A DNA stretch of 60,689 bases from CAZWCX01 sp964632945 (GCA_964632945.1 CAZWCX010000034.1:1-60689), one strand, 5' to 3'; positions 1 to 9,441 are shown, counted from the first letter of the stretch. The notes: generated by a model from the sequence alone, not told the origin. Numbers and translations are program-made.

Positions 1-2
1 TG

Positions 3-185
3 AAGACGGCGACCACGCCGCGGAACCACACGACGACGTACGGCTTCGACTGGGAGCAGCAGGGCGGGCCGGACAAGGGGAACGTGGTGTCGATCGCGTA
101 CCCCTCGATCTCGCTCGGGCAGCCTTCGACGCAGACGATCACCGAGACGATCGCGTACGACTCGGTGTCCAACTCCCCGGAATTT
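3..185 (+). pseudogene. RHS/YD-repeat-like gene remnant, cut by the window start
   Basis: The frame entering the window reads as RHS/YD-repeat-like protein, with NHTTTYGFDWEQQ, then GNVVSIAYPSISLG, then ETIAYDSVSN. After about base 170 the translation turns into arginine, proline and glycine-rich sequence typical of non-coding GC-rich DNA, although no stop appears until 740. I therefore read this as the last recognisable piece of an RHS-family gene whose start lies outside the window and whose end is missing or degraded. RHS proteins are usually large secreted or surface polymorphic toxins. Nothing here shows a toxin tip. Assignment rests on about 55 residues, so it is weak. Confidence 0.35.
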
Positions 186-736
186 CTGCGCAAAATGGCC
201 CGGAAACCTGTAGAGGAATCGGCTTCACGCCGGCAGCCGAGTCCCCGGCGGAGATGCGGAAACGGACCGCGAGCCCCGTCGAGTTGGATTCGAGGCCCCG
301 CTTCGGCAGCCGATTCCGATCTTCCGCGCAGGATGGCCCACTCCGCCGCGCGCGGTCGCGATGGCGGCGGCTTACCGAACCGCGGAACTCCGGTGGTCTG
401 CGCGCACTCGCCGGGAGGATGCGACGGAGGAGCCAACGCGAATCGCTGCCGGGGACATCCGGGTCCGTATTCGGAAGCGTGCCCAGCAGGCCGTCGGCGG
501 GGGAGCGTGACACAGGGGGGGGGGCGTACTCGAACGCGAGGTCGCGGCCCGGGTCGTGTCGACTATACTGGATGGTGTGAACGTGAGCGCAGGCCTGTGC
601 GGCCGGCGCTCCCGGTCCCGGTGGACCCGTGCGGGTCCTCCTCCTGCCGGGCGCGCCGGTACGGACCGGACGCCCGGGGATGGCAAAGCCGACGCAGTCC
701 GGCCGGCGGACAGGCGGGGGGGCGCGGCGGGAGGCG
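186..736. other. Intergenic region without a recognised gene
   Basis: No convincing gene in either strand. A good -10-like hexamer TATACT lies at 564-569, but no matching -35 is present at 541-546 (GTCGCG). It could serve the gene starting at 737 with a leader of about 160 bases. Confidence 0.5.
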
Positions 737-2626
737 ATGATGAGCACTCCGCTCTCGGCATCCCTTGCGGACGGACGGTATGAGAAGGTGATCACGGAGA
801 CCCGGCGAATCCTGCGTGCGACCCCCGCCAGTCTCACCGCGTTGATGCTCGGTGCGCGGGCGCACTTTCAGCTCGGCGAATACGACGACACCTTGCATAC
901 CCTGGGGCGCGCGTTGTCCGGCCCGGCGGTGAGTGCGCCGCGTGAGGCCCGGCTGCCGGTGGTCACGATGTTGGCCGGGACACTGGTGGAACTGGGCCGG
1001 TACGACGACGTGCGCCGGCTGGTGGATGAGGTGGTTCCGCGCCAGGGTGCCGGCCAGATTCCGTGCGGCGAGTTGCTGCTGGCGGGGGCGTGGGCGGCGT
1101 TTTTCGAGGGCGATGGCGCCCGCGCCTGCGAGTTGGCGGCGCGCATGTACGGCCAAGGGGTCGAGCACTTCACGAGCGGGCGCGCGGCGCTGTGCGCGGC
1201 GCTTGCCCTGCGCGCCGCGGGCGAGGACAGCCGCCCGATCGCCTATCTCGCCAAGGCGCAGCATCACCTGGAGCAGGCGCAGAACCTGTTCGGCGACCCC
1301 GAGCCGGTGCGCGCCATCTACCTGGTCCAGGCCCAGCTGACCCGACGGGGGCAGAGCGAGGAATGGGTCAATCTGCGCCGGCAGGTGGATCGGCTGCCCG
1401 AGAAGTCGAAGATCGCCGCGCTGTTGCGTGAGACGGCCGACCTGCTGTTCCGGTTTTCCGCCGATCCGGGGGTGGAGGCGGCGGTGGTCACGGCCGTCGG
1501 CCGGGGGGTGAAACGTCCCTGGGTGGCCGCGTTGCCGGGCGCCGGGGTGACGCTGGAGTCGGTCGGGCCGATCGATCTCGCGGCGCTGGTCCGCCGCGCC
1601 CTGCGGGTCGTGGCGGCGCCGGAGCCGGCGGCGGGGGCGCCCCCGGCGCGGCCGGAAGGGACGGGCGGGGAGGCGGCCCCCCTGCCGCCGGGAGAGGCGA
1701 TGGGGGAGGAACCCTCCCCGGCCGGGCGGCCCGCACTCCGGCGCGCCCACCCGGCCGCGCCGCTGCCGCACGCGGAGACGCCCCTGCCGCCGCCGTCGCG
1801 CGAGCCCCCGGCGCGCCTGGTCAGCCGCACGCGGCGGATTCGCGCCGCGGCAGGGACCGTGTTGCTGGTCGAACCGTCGGAGCCCGTCGCGCAGGGGTTT
1901 CGCACCTGCGTTGCCGATTCTCCCTATCGCGTCGCCCGGGAGGTGGCGAACGTCGATCAGGGGCTCGAGACGTACCTGACGCTGCGCCCCGCGTTGGTCG
2001 TCGTGGACCTGCTGGCGCGGGGGGCTTGCGGAGCGCACGGGACGGGCGTGCCGGACTTCGTGAACCGACACCTGGAAATCGATCCGCACGTGAAGCTGGT
2101 GGTGATCCACCCGCGCTACGCGCTGGCCATGGCCGAGGAGGCGTTGCGTCGCGGCGCGCGGGCGCGGGTGGAGGTGCCGTTCGAGCGCAGCCGCGTCCTG
2201 GACGCCCTGCGGCGGGCATTCGCCTCGCGCTCCTCGGTGGAAGCCCTGCGCGTGCCGACCCTGGAGCTGGCCCGGCCGGTGGCTTGCGCCTGGCGGCCCC
2301 TCGAGCAAGGCATACGCGACCTGTTCATTCGCGGGCGGAGCTTCATCGCCCGGGCGGTCGACCCCATGGGCGTGGAAGGGCCGCTGGAGGAGCCGTTGCG
2401 CGAGGGGACCGTCGTTCGGCTGACTCTGGAACTCGAGGGGCGCGAAAAGCCTCTGCACACGCTGGCGGAAGTGGTGTCGTGCCGGCGAGAGCGGGCCGTG
2501 GCTCGGCACCGGGTGCGCTTCTCGTTCCTCAAGATGACCGCGGAGGCGCGCGATCGGCTGATCGCCTTTCTGTTGGTCGCCGCGTCGCGCGGTCGGGACG
2601 CGGGCCGTGAGGTCGCCCGCGGATGA
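737..2626 (+). CDS. TPR protein with degenerate receiver and PilZ-like domains
   Basis: The product is 629 residues. Residues 1-220 form TPR-like helices (LTALMLGARAHFQLGEYDDT). A Pro/Ala/Glu-rich linker spans about 300-370. A receiver-like domain at 373-490 starts VLLVEPSEPV and keeps an Asp near residue 423 in VVVDLL. It lacks the usual acidic pair and the conserved Lys, with EVPF where KPF is expected. The last 110 residues match a divergent PilZ domain (RAVDPMGVEGPL, then REGTVVRLTLEL). PilZ domains typically bind c-di-GMP, but the canonical N/DxSxxG is altered here. The start at 737 is favoured by the upstream GGGAGG. An adaptor coupling second-messenger sensing to protein interaction is plausible. 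No partner is proven, though the next genes also carry c-di-GMP-family motifs. Confidence 0.75.
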   Translation: MMSTPLSASLADGRYEKVITETRRILRATPASLTALMLGARAHFQLGEYDDTLHTLGRALSGPAVSAPREARLPVVTMLAGTLVELGRYDDVRRLVDEVVPRQGAGQIPCGELLLAGAWAAFFEGDGARACELAARMYGQGVEHFTSGRAALCAALALRAAGEDSRPIAYLAKAQHHLEQAQNLFGDPEPVRAIYLVQAQLTRRGQSEEWVNLRRQVDRLPEKSKIAALLRETADLLFRFSADPGVEAAVVTAVGRGVKRPWVAALPGAGVTLESVGPIDLAALVRRALRVVAAPEPAAGAPPARPEGTGGEAAPLPPGEAMGEEPSPAGRPALRRAHPAAPLPHAETPLPPPSREPPARLVSRTRRIRAAAGTVLLVEPSEPVAQGFRTCVADSPYRVAREVANVDQGLETYLTLRPALVVVDLLARGACGAHGTGVPDFVNRHLEIDPHVKLVVIHPRYALAMAEEALRRGARARVEVPFERSRVLDALRRAFASRSSVEALRVPTLELARPVACAWRPLEQGIRDLFIRGRSFIARAVDPMGVEGPLEEPLREGTVVRLTLELEGREKPLHTLAEVVSCRRERAVARHRVRFSFLKMTAEARDRLIAFLLVAASRGRDAGREVARG

Positions 2627-2882
2627 CCTGCGGCGGCGGCGCCGCGTGGGCGCCGCCTCCGGCTTCCGCCGGCCCCCCGCGAAACGCCGGCTCGCGCCCG
2701 GCGCTGAACTCCCCGGGTCGAACCCCGACGATCACGCCCGGGGCGACCGGGTTGCCGACGGGGTCGGGAATCCGCGGCATGGCGCCCGGTCCGGCGGCTC
2801 GGCACGCCGGGCGCGACGGGGGAGATACCGCCGCGCTCCGGCCGAGACGCGCCTTCGCGACCCCGTCACGATGCAGCATTCG

Positions 2883-5825
2883 TCAGGGAAGGATGCGCCA
2901 ATGAAGGAACGTCACGCCGCCGTGGCGCGCAAACGTCACCGTCACGTCGTCCACCACGGGTGAGTTGCGGAACGGCTCCTGGCCCCCCCGGTCGAACGTG
3001 AATCGGACCTCCGCGGAAGGCGACTGCGGCGAAGCCGCGCCCGCCCCAATCCGCAGCTCCCCGCCATCCGGTTCATCCGGGTCCGCAGCGCGCGGGGCGT
3101 CCTGCCAGGCTCCCGACCCGTCCCGCCAGGAGAAATGGACGTCCGGACGGCGCCGGCGCGGATTCGGGTCCCCGGAGCAAAGCGGCTCTCCCTGGTAGTT
3201 CACCCGCGGGCGCCGTTCCGTCCATGCGAAACTCCGTACTCGGGCTCCGGGAGGCAGCGGGATGCGCATCGTCCACGTCGACCAGCCCGGGATCCCGGTA
3301 TCTCCGTACCGCCAGGCCGGCGCGAGGCCGAACGTGGTCGCCGGCAGAGTGGCCCGGTACACCACGAAGTCATCGTACGTCCCGGTTCCCGACGTCGACG
3401 ACCAGGGGATCTGGGTGCCCAGCGCCATGTGATTCCCCGTCGGGCTGGGATTGCCGAGACTTGCCCGGCCGCTGGACGGAAAGGGCGCTTCGACCACGGT
3501 CCGGAACGGCTCGGAGTCCAACCAACAGGTCCACCGGATGTGGTCGGTATACGAAGCCGCAAAGTGGTGCCACTGGTCCGGGACCCAGTCGCGGTCCAGT
3601 TTCAGTTGATAGTGCGTGTGGAACACCGAGGGCGGAGGAATGCCGCTGTCATCGGCCGCCTCGGTGGCCGCCGTCCGGTTGGCGTGAGTATAGGCCCTCG
3701 AGTCCATCGTGAACAGCGCCGGCCGGCGACCGAAGTGAACGGTCGAGAGGAGCGCAATCCGCCCCCGGACCGGGTCCAGCGCGTACTGTTGATTCAGGGT
3801 CATCAGGTCTTTGGACTGATTGGCCCCCGCCTCGGTCTGCCAGAACGGACGCATCCAGAACTGCACGCTTCCCGCGCCGATCGGCCAATTGAGGATGGAC
3901 GACCAGTACAAACACTCACCGGTGTCCTCGCGCAGGAGCAGTCCCGCGGGCCCCAGGTCGGAGTAGTCCCCGGCACCGGTCAGGTCCCGCAGCAGGGACG
4001 CCCCGCGCTCGACGGAGCTCGAGAAAGGAGGGGATTGCAAGGGGAGTCCGCGGGCGACGCCGGGCGAGGCCCGATCGGCGGCCAGGTGCGGGTACTCGTC
4101 GCCCGGTCCCAGCGCCGAGACGCTCGGGCTGTCATTGAAGAGGCACCGGAAGGCGAGTTCGCTCGGAGGCGCGCCCCAGGGGGGATCCGCCGCGGGGTCC
4201 GCCGGCCGGAGCACGATCTGGCCGTCATAAATCGCCGGTCCTTCGCGCGCCCCGTCCCCGTCCAGGTCGATGAACGAGTCGCCGAAGCCGAATCGACCGT
4301 CCCGGAAATCGTCCCGCCATGGTTCCGGGGACAGGTCCGCCACCTCTTCCGGAAGCGTCATCACGTCTTCCCCGGTTTCCGAGGCGAGACGGGTCGACTC
4401 GAAGTCCTCCTGGGTGGTCAGCCGGAGGGTATCGTACAGACGGATCTCGCACTCGATCTCCCGCTCCGCCACGGTGCGGAATCTCGCGTCGGTCACGCGG
4501 CCCAGCGAGGAGATCCGGTACGTTCCCGACGACTCGAAGCAGAACTCCGTCGTGTAGCGAACGAGGTTGGCCTTGTCCACGGGCCGGTTCAACGGCGGTC
4601 CCGGCTGCAGGGCCTGGAGCACGCTGTTCGGATCGGCATTGGCGAGCACCAGGGAACGGGCCCAGTCCGGACCGCGATTCCCCCGTCCTCCCCCTCCGCG
4701 GATCAGGCCGGGGGTGTCCTCGAGGAACGCCTCGAACTGCTCCCAGGTCCGGAAGGGACCGTCGTATCGTCCGTTACCGTTGCGGTCGTCCCAGGGCTCG
4801 CCGGGATCGATCCGGCCGTTGCCATCGAGGTCGGACCCTGTTTCGGACCGGGCCGCGACGATCGCGCGCGCCAGGTCCTCGGCGTCCCGCGAGCCGAAAA
4901 CGACGAGACGATTGTTCGGGGAAACCCGCTCGAAGTGATACCCGGAGATCCCCAGCAAGCAGGCCTGGATTACGATCTCGTCGGCCGTGTTGAGGTTGAT
5001 CGGGGCGCGCGGCTCCAGACCGTCCATTTTCCTAAGGTTGGAGGGCCGTCGGGTCGCATCCGGGGACGGATCGGGGCGGATGGTGGACGGATCGGTCCAC
5101 GCATGCAGGGTCAGATACGGCTGCAGTTCCCGGTACTGGTCAACCGTCAGCGCCCCCTTGGTGACCAGGTCCTCCAGGGCGGCATAGGGTTGGCCGGCCT
5201 GGATCCGGGATCCCAGGTTCGGGACCGGCGTCGAAAGGACGAGAGCGCCGAGGTTGTCGTACAGGTTCCGGTATCCCGCCGCCGTCTGGTTGATGGAGAC
5301 AAATCCGGAGGTGTCCTCGATCCGGAGCACGAAGGTGTCCCCGCCGGCGTGATAGGTGCCTCCCATCCGGCCGCTGATCCCGCGCAGTCGAACGGACCCC
5401 GCTTCCATTACGGGAATCAGGTCCGGCAATCCGTCGCCGTCGTCGTCCCGCCAGAGGCTGGGCCGGCGGGCGTAGCGCAGGGCGCAGCCGGCGACCTCCA
5501 CGCGGCCGTTGCCGTCGCCGTGGAAGTCGTCGAGGGTCCCGTCCGGCGTGCCCGCCGGTTCTCCGCCCCCGTTCCAATCCTCCCCGCCCCAGGGCCGCGC
5601 CTTCGGGTCTCCGCGGGTCAGGACTGCGATGGAGGTCTCGATCCCGGACTGGGCGAGCATCAAGGCCCGCACGCTCGCGACATGGTTGCGGGCGGTGTCC
5701 TCCTCCACGCCGGCGAGCAGGACGAACGTGGAGGCGATCAGGGAGAGGAGGGTGAGCATCCCCAGGGATGCGACCAGGGCGAACGCGCGCCGTACGGGTC
5801 GGAGTGAAGTCGGAATTCGCTGCAT
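2883..5825 (-). CDS. Giant GspK-like minor pseudopilin with LamG-like domain
   Basis: The product is 980 residues; ordinary GspK proteins are near 300-350. It opens with a type II secretion pseudopilin N-terminus: basic residues, then RRAFALVASLGMLTLLSLIA, with no Glu at mature position 5, as in GspK. Around residue 275 the motif APINLNTADEIVIQACL matches the helical part of GspK. Acidic repeats (DDDGDGLPDL, DLDGNGRIDPGEPWDD, DLDGDGAREG) resemble calcium-binding dockerin or EF-hand loops. Residues 650-825 (SVQFWMRPFW, WHHFAASYTD, YDDFVVYRATL) resemble a LamG/concanavalin-like lectin fold. It lies 14 bases after the MshEN-motif gene in the same direction, so the two are probably co-transcribed. 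Likely role: tip component of a pseudopilus, or a surface-exposed pilin-like adhesin. No other T2SS gene is nearby. Confidence 0.75.
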   Translation of the reverse strand: MQRIPTSLRPVRRAFALVASLGMLTLLSLIASTFVLLAGVEEDTARNHVASVRALMLAQSGIETSIAVLTRGDPKARPWGGEDWNGGGEPAGTPDGTLDDFHGDGNGRVEVAGCALRYARRPSLWRDDDGDGLPDLIPVMEAGSVRLRGISGRMGGTYHAGGDTFVLRIEDTSGFVSINQTAAGYRNLYDNLGALVLSTPVPNLGSRIQAGQPYAALEDLVTKGALTVDQYRELQPYLTLHAWTDPSTIRPDPSPDATRRPSNLRKMDGLEPRAPINLNTADEIVIQACLLGISGYHFERVSPNNRLVVFGSRDAEDLARAIVAARSETGSDLDGNGRIDPGEPWDDRNGNGRYDGPFRTWEQFEAFLEDTPGLIRGGGGRGNRGPDWARSLVLANADPNSVLQALQPGPPLNRPVDKANLVRYTTEFCFESSGTYRISSLGRVTDARFRTVAEREIECEIRLYDTLRLTTQEDFESTRLASETGEDVMTLPEEVADLSPEPWRDDFRDGRFGFGDSFIDLDGDGAREGPAIYDGQIVLRPADPAADPPWGAPPSELAFRCLFNDSPSVSALGPGDEYPHLAADRASPGVARGLPLQSPPFSSSVERGASLLRDLTGAGDYSDLGPAGLLLREDTGECLYWSSILNWPIGAGSVQFWMRPFWQTEAGANQSKDLMTLNQQYALDPVRGRIALLSTVHFGRRPALFTMDSRAYTHANRTAATEAADDSGIPPPSVFHTHYQLKLDRDWVPDQWHHFAASYTDHIRWTCWLDSEPFRTVVEAPFPSSGRASLGNPSPTGNHMALGTQIPWSSTSGTGTYDDFVVYRATLPATTFGLAPAWRYGDTGIPGWSTWTMRIPLPPGARVRSFAWTERRPRVNYQGEPLCSGDPNPRRRRPDVHFSWRDGSGAWQDAPRAADPDEPDGGELRIGAGAASPQSPSAEVRFTFDRGGQEPFRNSPVVDDVTVTFARHGGVTFLHWRILP

Positions 5826-5839
5826 GGGAGGCCCTACCC

Positions 5840-8290
5840 CTATCGAAACGCCGGGGATCCATCGACAAGACGCGACTGCAGGGCGAGAATCCTGCGTTCG
5901 AAGCCGGGGTCCTGGGGCCTCGCGGTCAGCGCCTCCAGGGCCCGGTCGAGTTCCGCCATGACTTCGCGGAGGGGTCCGGATCCGATCAGTTCCCGAAGAC
6001 CGGGGTCCTCCTCACGCAGAGTCGCGATTTCCGCTCGCCACGTCTCGGGGGAGATGGCGCGGGGAGCGGTCCCGGGAGTGGCCGGCACGCCGCGGGCCTC
6101 CCGCCACAGGGTCCGGCCCTGCTCGATGCGCCGGCCGATTTCCTGGCGGACATAGGCCAGCAGGGGATCGGCGTCCTCCGCCTTCAACACGGCGCGGGCG
6201 GCGCGAACCAGACCCGCCGCTCTCTGCACGGCGTCGAACGCGAGCGCCGAGAGCAGGGATTGGTCGAGGGGGGAAAGGGGCTCCCCGCCGGCATTCGCGC
6301 GCGCACCCCGGCGCTGATCCCGCAGCGAGTGAAGCGAGTGCCAACCCTCGCGGAGAGCCCTCTCGGCGAGGACGGGGACATCCGACCACCGGCTGCCCCG
6401 CGGCGGGCGGATCGTTCCGGCCCACCCGCGTTCCAGCTGCACCAGCCGCGCCTGCAATTCTTCGAGGCGGACCAACGCGAGGGTGGGTTCCCACGGATCC
6501 GCCGGCGTATGGACTTCCCGGCGCATGTCTTCGACCCAGGTTGAGGTGCGATCGAGACCGTCGGAAAGTACGGCGCTCAGTTCGATCCGATCGTCCCGCT
6601 CATGCTCGGCGATGCCGAGGTAGTGGGAGCGGACGGCACGAAGGTGGCCGGCGGGGGTCGGCTCGTCGTTCCAACCTTTCGGCGGAGGGTCCAGGCATTC
6701 GACGATCGCGGTGTAGAGTCCGGGAGAGAGGCTGCCCGGTCCGCGCAGCGGACCCGTGCACTCCTGGAAGACTCCGCCCTGCACGCGCGACACCTGGATG
6801 GTCTCGGGAATCGCGACCCCGAAGTAGCGGACCTCCGTGCGCACCCTCGTGCCCTCGGGGAACGGCGCGGACCCGAAGACGGCCAGGATGGGGCCCGCGG
6901 GGGTCAGGCGGCATTCGACCGCGACCTGAAGTCCGGCCCCGTCGGTCTCGGAGAATCGGGCGCGCGCGCGCGCGTCGTAATGTCGTCGCGCCTCCCGGTG
7001 AAGGGCACGAATGCGCGCCTCCGCGGCGGCGGCCTGGCGCAATGACTCTTCGTCGAGCGCAGGATGGCTGATTCGGCTTCTCCGCACGGCGCTGTCCGGT
7101 CCGGGTGGGCGACCCAGGAGGGGATCGACTTCGTTCCCCGTCGACGAAGCGGCGCCCGTCCCGGTCACCGCAAAGGAGTCCAGACCGGGGACACCGGCGC
7201 CGGGCCGGTCCGGTCCGCCGGCGCGGGAGAGGGCCACGACCAGGACCGCTGCGCAGGCCGCCTGGACCACGCGCCAGACCCGCTTGCGACGGATTCGCGC
7301 GGCGCGCAGGGCGGCGCGGGCCACTTGCTGTTCGTCGAGTACCGAGTGCAGGGCGTCCGCCGACAGATCCGTGCTCTGGAGGAGAATCCGCCCCAGGGGT
7401 TGCGGCAGCCCGAGGGATCCCAGGTCCCGCTGCACCTTGAGGCACTCTGCCAGCCGCCGCTCCTGCAGCAACCCCTTCCGGCACAGGATGCTGCCGAGAG
7501 TCGGTTCCTCGGGCCGCGGAGCGGTCACCCGGCCGCCGGAGAGCGAGAGGTAGCTCTCCCGCTTCGCCGTCTGGATCTCGGCGACGGCATCCACATGCCG
7601 CTGGATCAGCGCTCCTTGCTCCCGAAGGATCTCCCCGAGGGGAATCGATCGGCCCGCGCTGCGGGCGACCCGTTGCGCGGAGAGCGCATCCTCCAGTTGG
7701 GAAGAGCCGATGAATCCATGCTGGATCGCCAGCCGTCCGAACAGCAGATCATCGAAGCGATAGGTCTCCCAATCCGCCAGGCGACGGAGTCGGTGGACCC
7801 GCCCGAGGTGCACGCCGTTCCGTTGCCGCTGGATCTGCAACAGCGCCTCCACCAGGGAGCCGTCGAGGGCGCGTTCGCGCACCAGGACCTCCCCGATCTT
7901 CCAACCGGCGCCGAGCGGCCGCGTGACCCGCAGGAGCCTCATGGCCCGGGCGATCGCGTGTTCGTCGAGCAGACCGGTGCGGACCGCGAGTTCTCCCAGG
8001 CGGACATGCCGGCTTCGGCGGCGGGTGTCGGCAAGACGGAACACCGGTCGCTCCTCACCCGGTTGGGCGGCCTGGATCGCCAGCACGGCCTCGCAGGTTC
8101 GGGTGTCGAGCACTCCCGATCGCGTCAACAGCTCGCCGATCGGGATCCACGCTCCGGCCTTCCGAATCCGCTCCTGGAGGAGCAGCGCATCCTGGATCGC
8201 CGTCTCCGTGCCCAGGCCGCAGCGGCGCAGCACATCGCCGAATTTCTGTGTCCCCCTGCGAATTCTCCGGGCGCGCGCCAGTGCAGCCAT
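5840..8290 (-). CDS. Membrane protein with eight tandem MshEN-type motifs
   Basis: The product is 816 residues. Its first 321 residues carry eight copies of the pattern LGxLLxxxGxLxxxxLxxALxxQ, at 17-39, 51-73, 98-120, 132-154, 184-206, 218-240, 265-287 and 299-321. Examples are IGELLTRSGVLDTRTCEAVL and LGEILREQGALIQRHVDAVA. This is the motif of the GspE N-terminal/MshEN domain, a known c-di-GMP-binding fold in MshE-type ATPases. No ATPase domain follows. A single membrane segment (about 338-356) leads to an extracytoplasmic part with a beta-rich stretch (430-550) and long helices. A strong GGGAGG precedes the ATG, and a near-consensus sigma-54 promoter lies at 8389-8404. Inference: a c-di-GMP receptor signalling across the membrane, paired with the downstream pseudopilin. 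Confidence 0.8.
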   Translation of the reverse strand: MAALARARRIRRGTQKFGDVLRRCGLGTETAIQDALLLQERIRKAGAWIPIGELLTRSGVLDTRTCEAVLAIQAAQPGEERPVFRLADTRRRSRHVRLGELAVRTGLLDEHAIARAMRLLRVTRPLGAGWKIGEVLVRERALDGSLVEALLQIQRQRNGVHLGRVHRLRRLADWETYRFDDLLFGRLAIQHGFIGSSQLEDALSAQRVARSAGRSIPLGEILREQGALIQRHVDAVAEIQTAKRESYLSLSGGRVTAPRPEEPTLGSILCRKGLLQERRLAECLKVQRDLGSLGLPQPLGRILLQSTDLSADALHSVLDEQQVARAALRAARIRRKRVWRVVQAACAAVLVVALSRAGGPDRPGAGVPGLDSFAVTGTGAASSTGNEVDPLLGRPPGPDSAVRRSRISHPALDEESLRQAAAAEARIRALHREARRHYDARARARFSETDGAGLQVAVECRLTPAGPILAVFGSAPFPEGTRVRTEVRYFGVAIPETIQVSRVQGGVFQECTGPLRGPGSLSPGLYTAIVECLDPPPKGWNDEPTPAGHLRAVRSHYLGIAEHERDDRIELSAVLSDGLDRTSTWVEDMRREVHTPADPWEPTLALVRLEELQARLVQLERGWAGTIRPPRGSRWSDVPVLAERALREGWHSLHSLRDQRRGARANAGGEPLSPLDQSLLSALAFDAVQRAAGLVRAARAVLKAEDADPLLAYVRQEIGRRIEQGRTLWREARGVPATPGTAPRAISPETWRAEIATLREEDPGLRELIGSGPLREVMAELDRALEALTARPQDPGFERRILALQSRLVDGSPAFR

Positions 8291-8388
8291 GTCGTTCCTC
8301 CCTCACAGGGATTCCCAACGGGACGATCCGTCCGATTCTCCCGGGTGCGTTTCCAGGGGCCATCCCCCTTCGCTCCGACCTTCCTCCA

Positions 8389-8404
8389 AGCAACGACCTT
8401 GCCA
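8389..8404 (-). promoter_or_regulatory. Sigma-54 (-24/-12) promoter candidate
   Basis: On the minus strand the sequence reads TGGCAAGGTCGTTGCT against the consensus TGGCACG-N4-TTGCW. The invariant GG and GC are exactly ten bases apart. The predicted start is about 88 bases before the ATG at 8290. Confidence 0.7.
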
Positions 8405-8430
8405 GCGTGGAATCGGCCCCTCCGGTCGGT

Positions 8431-9414
8431 TCACGCGGAGGACGCAACCCCGGACGGGTCCGCGGTCCCGGCGCACTCCGGGCGATTCCGCGCTCCCGGG
8501 GGCGGCGCGGGCTGGGTTTCCGCGAGGGGAACCGGCTCGCAGACCTGCGATGCCTGCCCGCGGGCCGGGTCTCCGAACTGCACGGTCCACGCCGGGGACA
8601 GCGTGTTCCCATCCGGCGGGAGAGATCGGCAGGTCGAAGGATCCACGCGCCGGCCGTCGGGCAGTCGGATCGGGTGAGGATCCGTCCGGCGAGCGGCGAC
8701 CTCCGTACTCCCGGCGGCAGCGGTTGCTGCGGCGAGTTCCGAGTGCAGCCGCAGGATCCGTTCCCGGACGTTCCGGAACACCGCGTCGGCCGGCAAGGCC
8801 GCATCCACGACCGTGAACCGTCCGGGGAGTTCGCCGAGGCGCAGGTATCCGCGGCGCCGGCGTTCGATCCACTCGAGGGCGGGACCGTCTTTCCGTGTTC
8901 GCAGGACCCCGGCAGGCGCGTCGAGGAGGATCACCAGGTCCGGCCAGGGAATCAGGCGGGTCATCCACCAGCCGTGAATCCGGTGGGGCAGGTCGGGCGC
9001 GCGGTCCGGTTCGGACCGGACGGCCGCGAGGTAGTCGCACGCGAAGTGTCGGTCGCACAGGACCACACGACCCCGTCGAAGCAGCCGCAAGAGGAGGGCA
9101 TGTCGATAGGCTTCCTCGCTCGCCAGGATCCCAACCCGCAGGCACGAGCGCAGCAACCGCGCCCACTTCGTCCATCCGGTGCCTCGACGATCCCGGCAGC
9201 CCTCCGGGCCCGCGGGGCCCGACAGGTCGGCGCGACCGCCCAGCCGGCGCTTGAGCCAGAGCACGGCTCGCGTGGTCGGCAGCAGGACGTTGCTGGCCTC
9301 CTGGTTGACGCCGAAGTACAGGAGGCTCGCGGGGAGCGGCAGTTCCGCGGCGAGACGACGGGCGAGGGTCGACTTTCCGCAGCCGTCCAATCCGACCAAC
9401 GCGACGGTGAACAT
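8431..9414 (-). CDS. Thymidylate-kinase-like P-loop kinase
   Basis: The product is 327 residues. The N-terminus has Walker A GLDGCGKST (residues 8-16) and later RGRVVLCDRHFACDY, the DRx motif of thymidylate-kinase-like P-loop kinases, then PDLVILLDAPAGVLRTRK resembling the lid region. The first 60 residues align with the kinase half of the fusion at 29481 (both have a PTTR motif followed by RRL and GG), so the two are paralogues. About 110 residues after the kinase domain are Pro/Arg-rich and unrecognised. It follows the ATP-grasp gene by 27 bases. Housekeeping Tmk is unlikely. Relatives in polysaccharide and natural-product loci are thought to phosphorylate other small molecules. The substrate is unknown. 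Confidence 0.7.
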   Translation of the reverse strand: MFTVALVGLDGCGKSTLARRLAAELPLPASLLYFGVNQEASNVLLPTTRAVLWLKRRLGGRADLSGPAGPEGCRDRRGTGWTKWARLLRSCLRVGILASEEAYRHALLLRLLRRGRVVLCDRHFACDYLAAVRSEPDRAPDLPHRIHGWWMTRLIPWPDLVILLDAPAGVLRTRKDGPALEWIERRRRGYLRLGELPGRFTVVDAALPADAVFRNVRERILRLHSELAAATAAAGSTEVAARRTDPHPIRLPDGRRVDPSTCRSLPPDGNTLSPAWTVQFGDPARGQASQVCEPVPLAETQPAPPPGARNRPECAGTADPSGVASSA

Positions 9415-9441
9415 CGCATCCCCCTTGGCGACCCCCGGGAA

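Noticed and set aside
187..260. Possible riboswitch-like sequence with GCGCAAAATGGCC and GGAAACC
   Set aside because: It resembles parts of a c-di-GMP-I riboswitch, but I could not build the conserved stems, and no expected receptor motif follows in order.
3135..5807. An 890-codon open frame antisense to the pseudopilin gene
   Set aside because: The translation is low-complexity and lacks motifs. The reverse frame carries the pilin N-terminus, GspK core and LamG-like region.
8431..9414. Housekeeping thymidylate kinase
   Set aside because: The gene context, the extra C-terminal tail and a paralogue fused to a deacetylase argue against a nucleotide-metabolism role.
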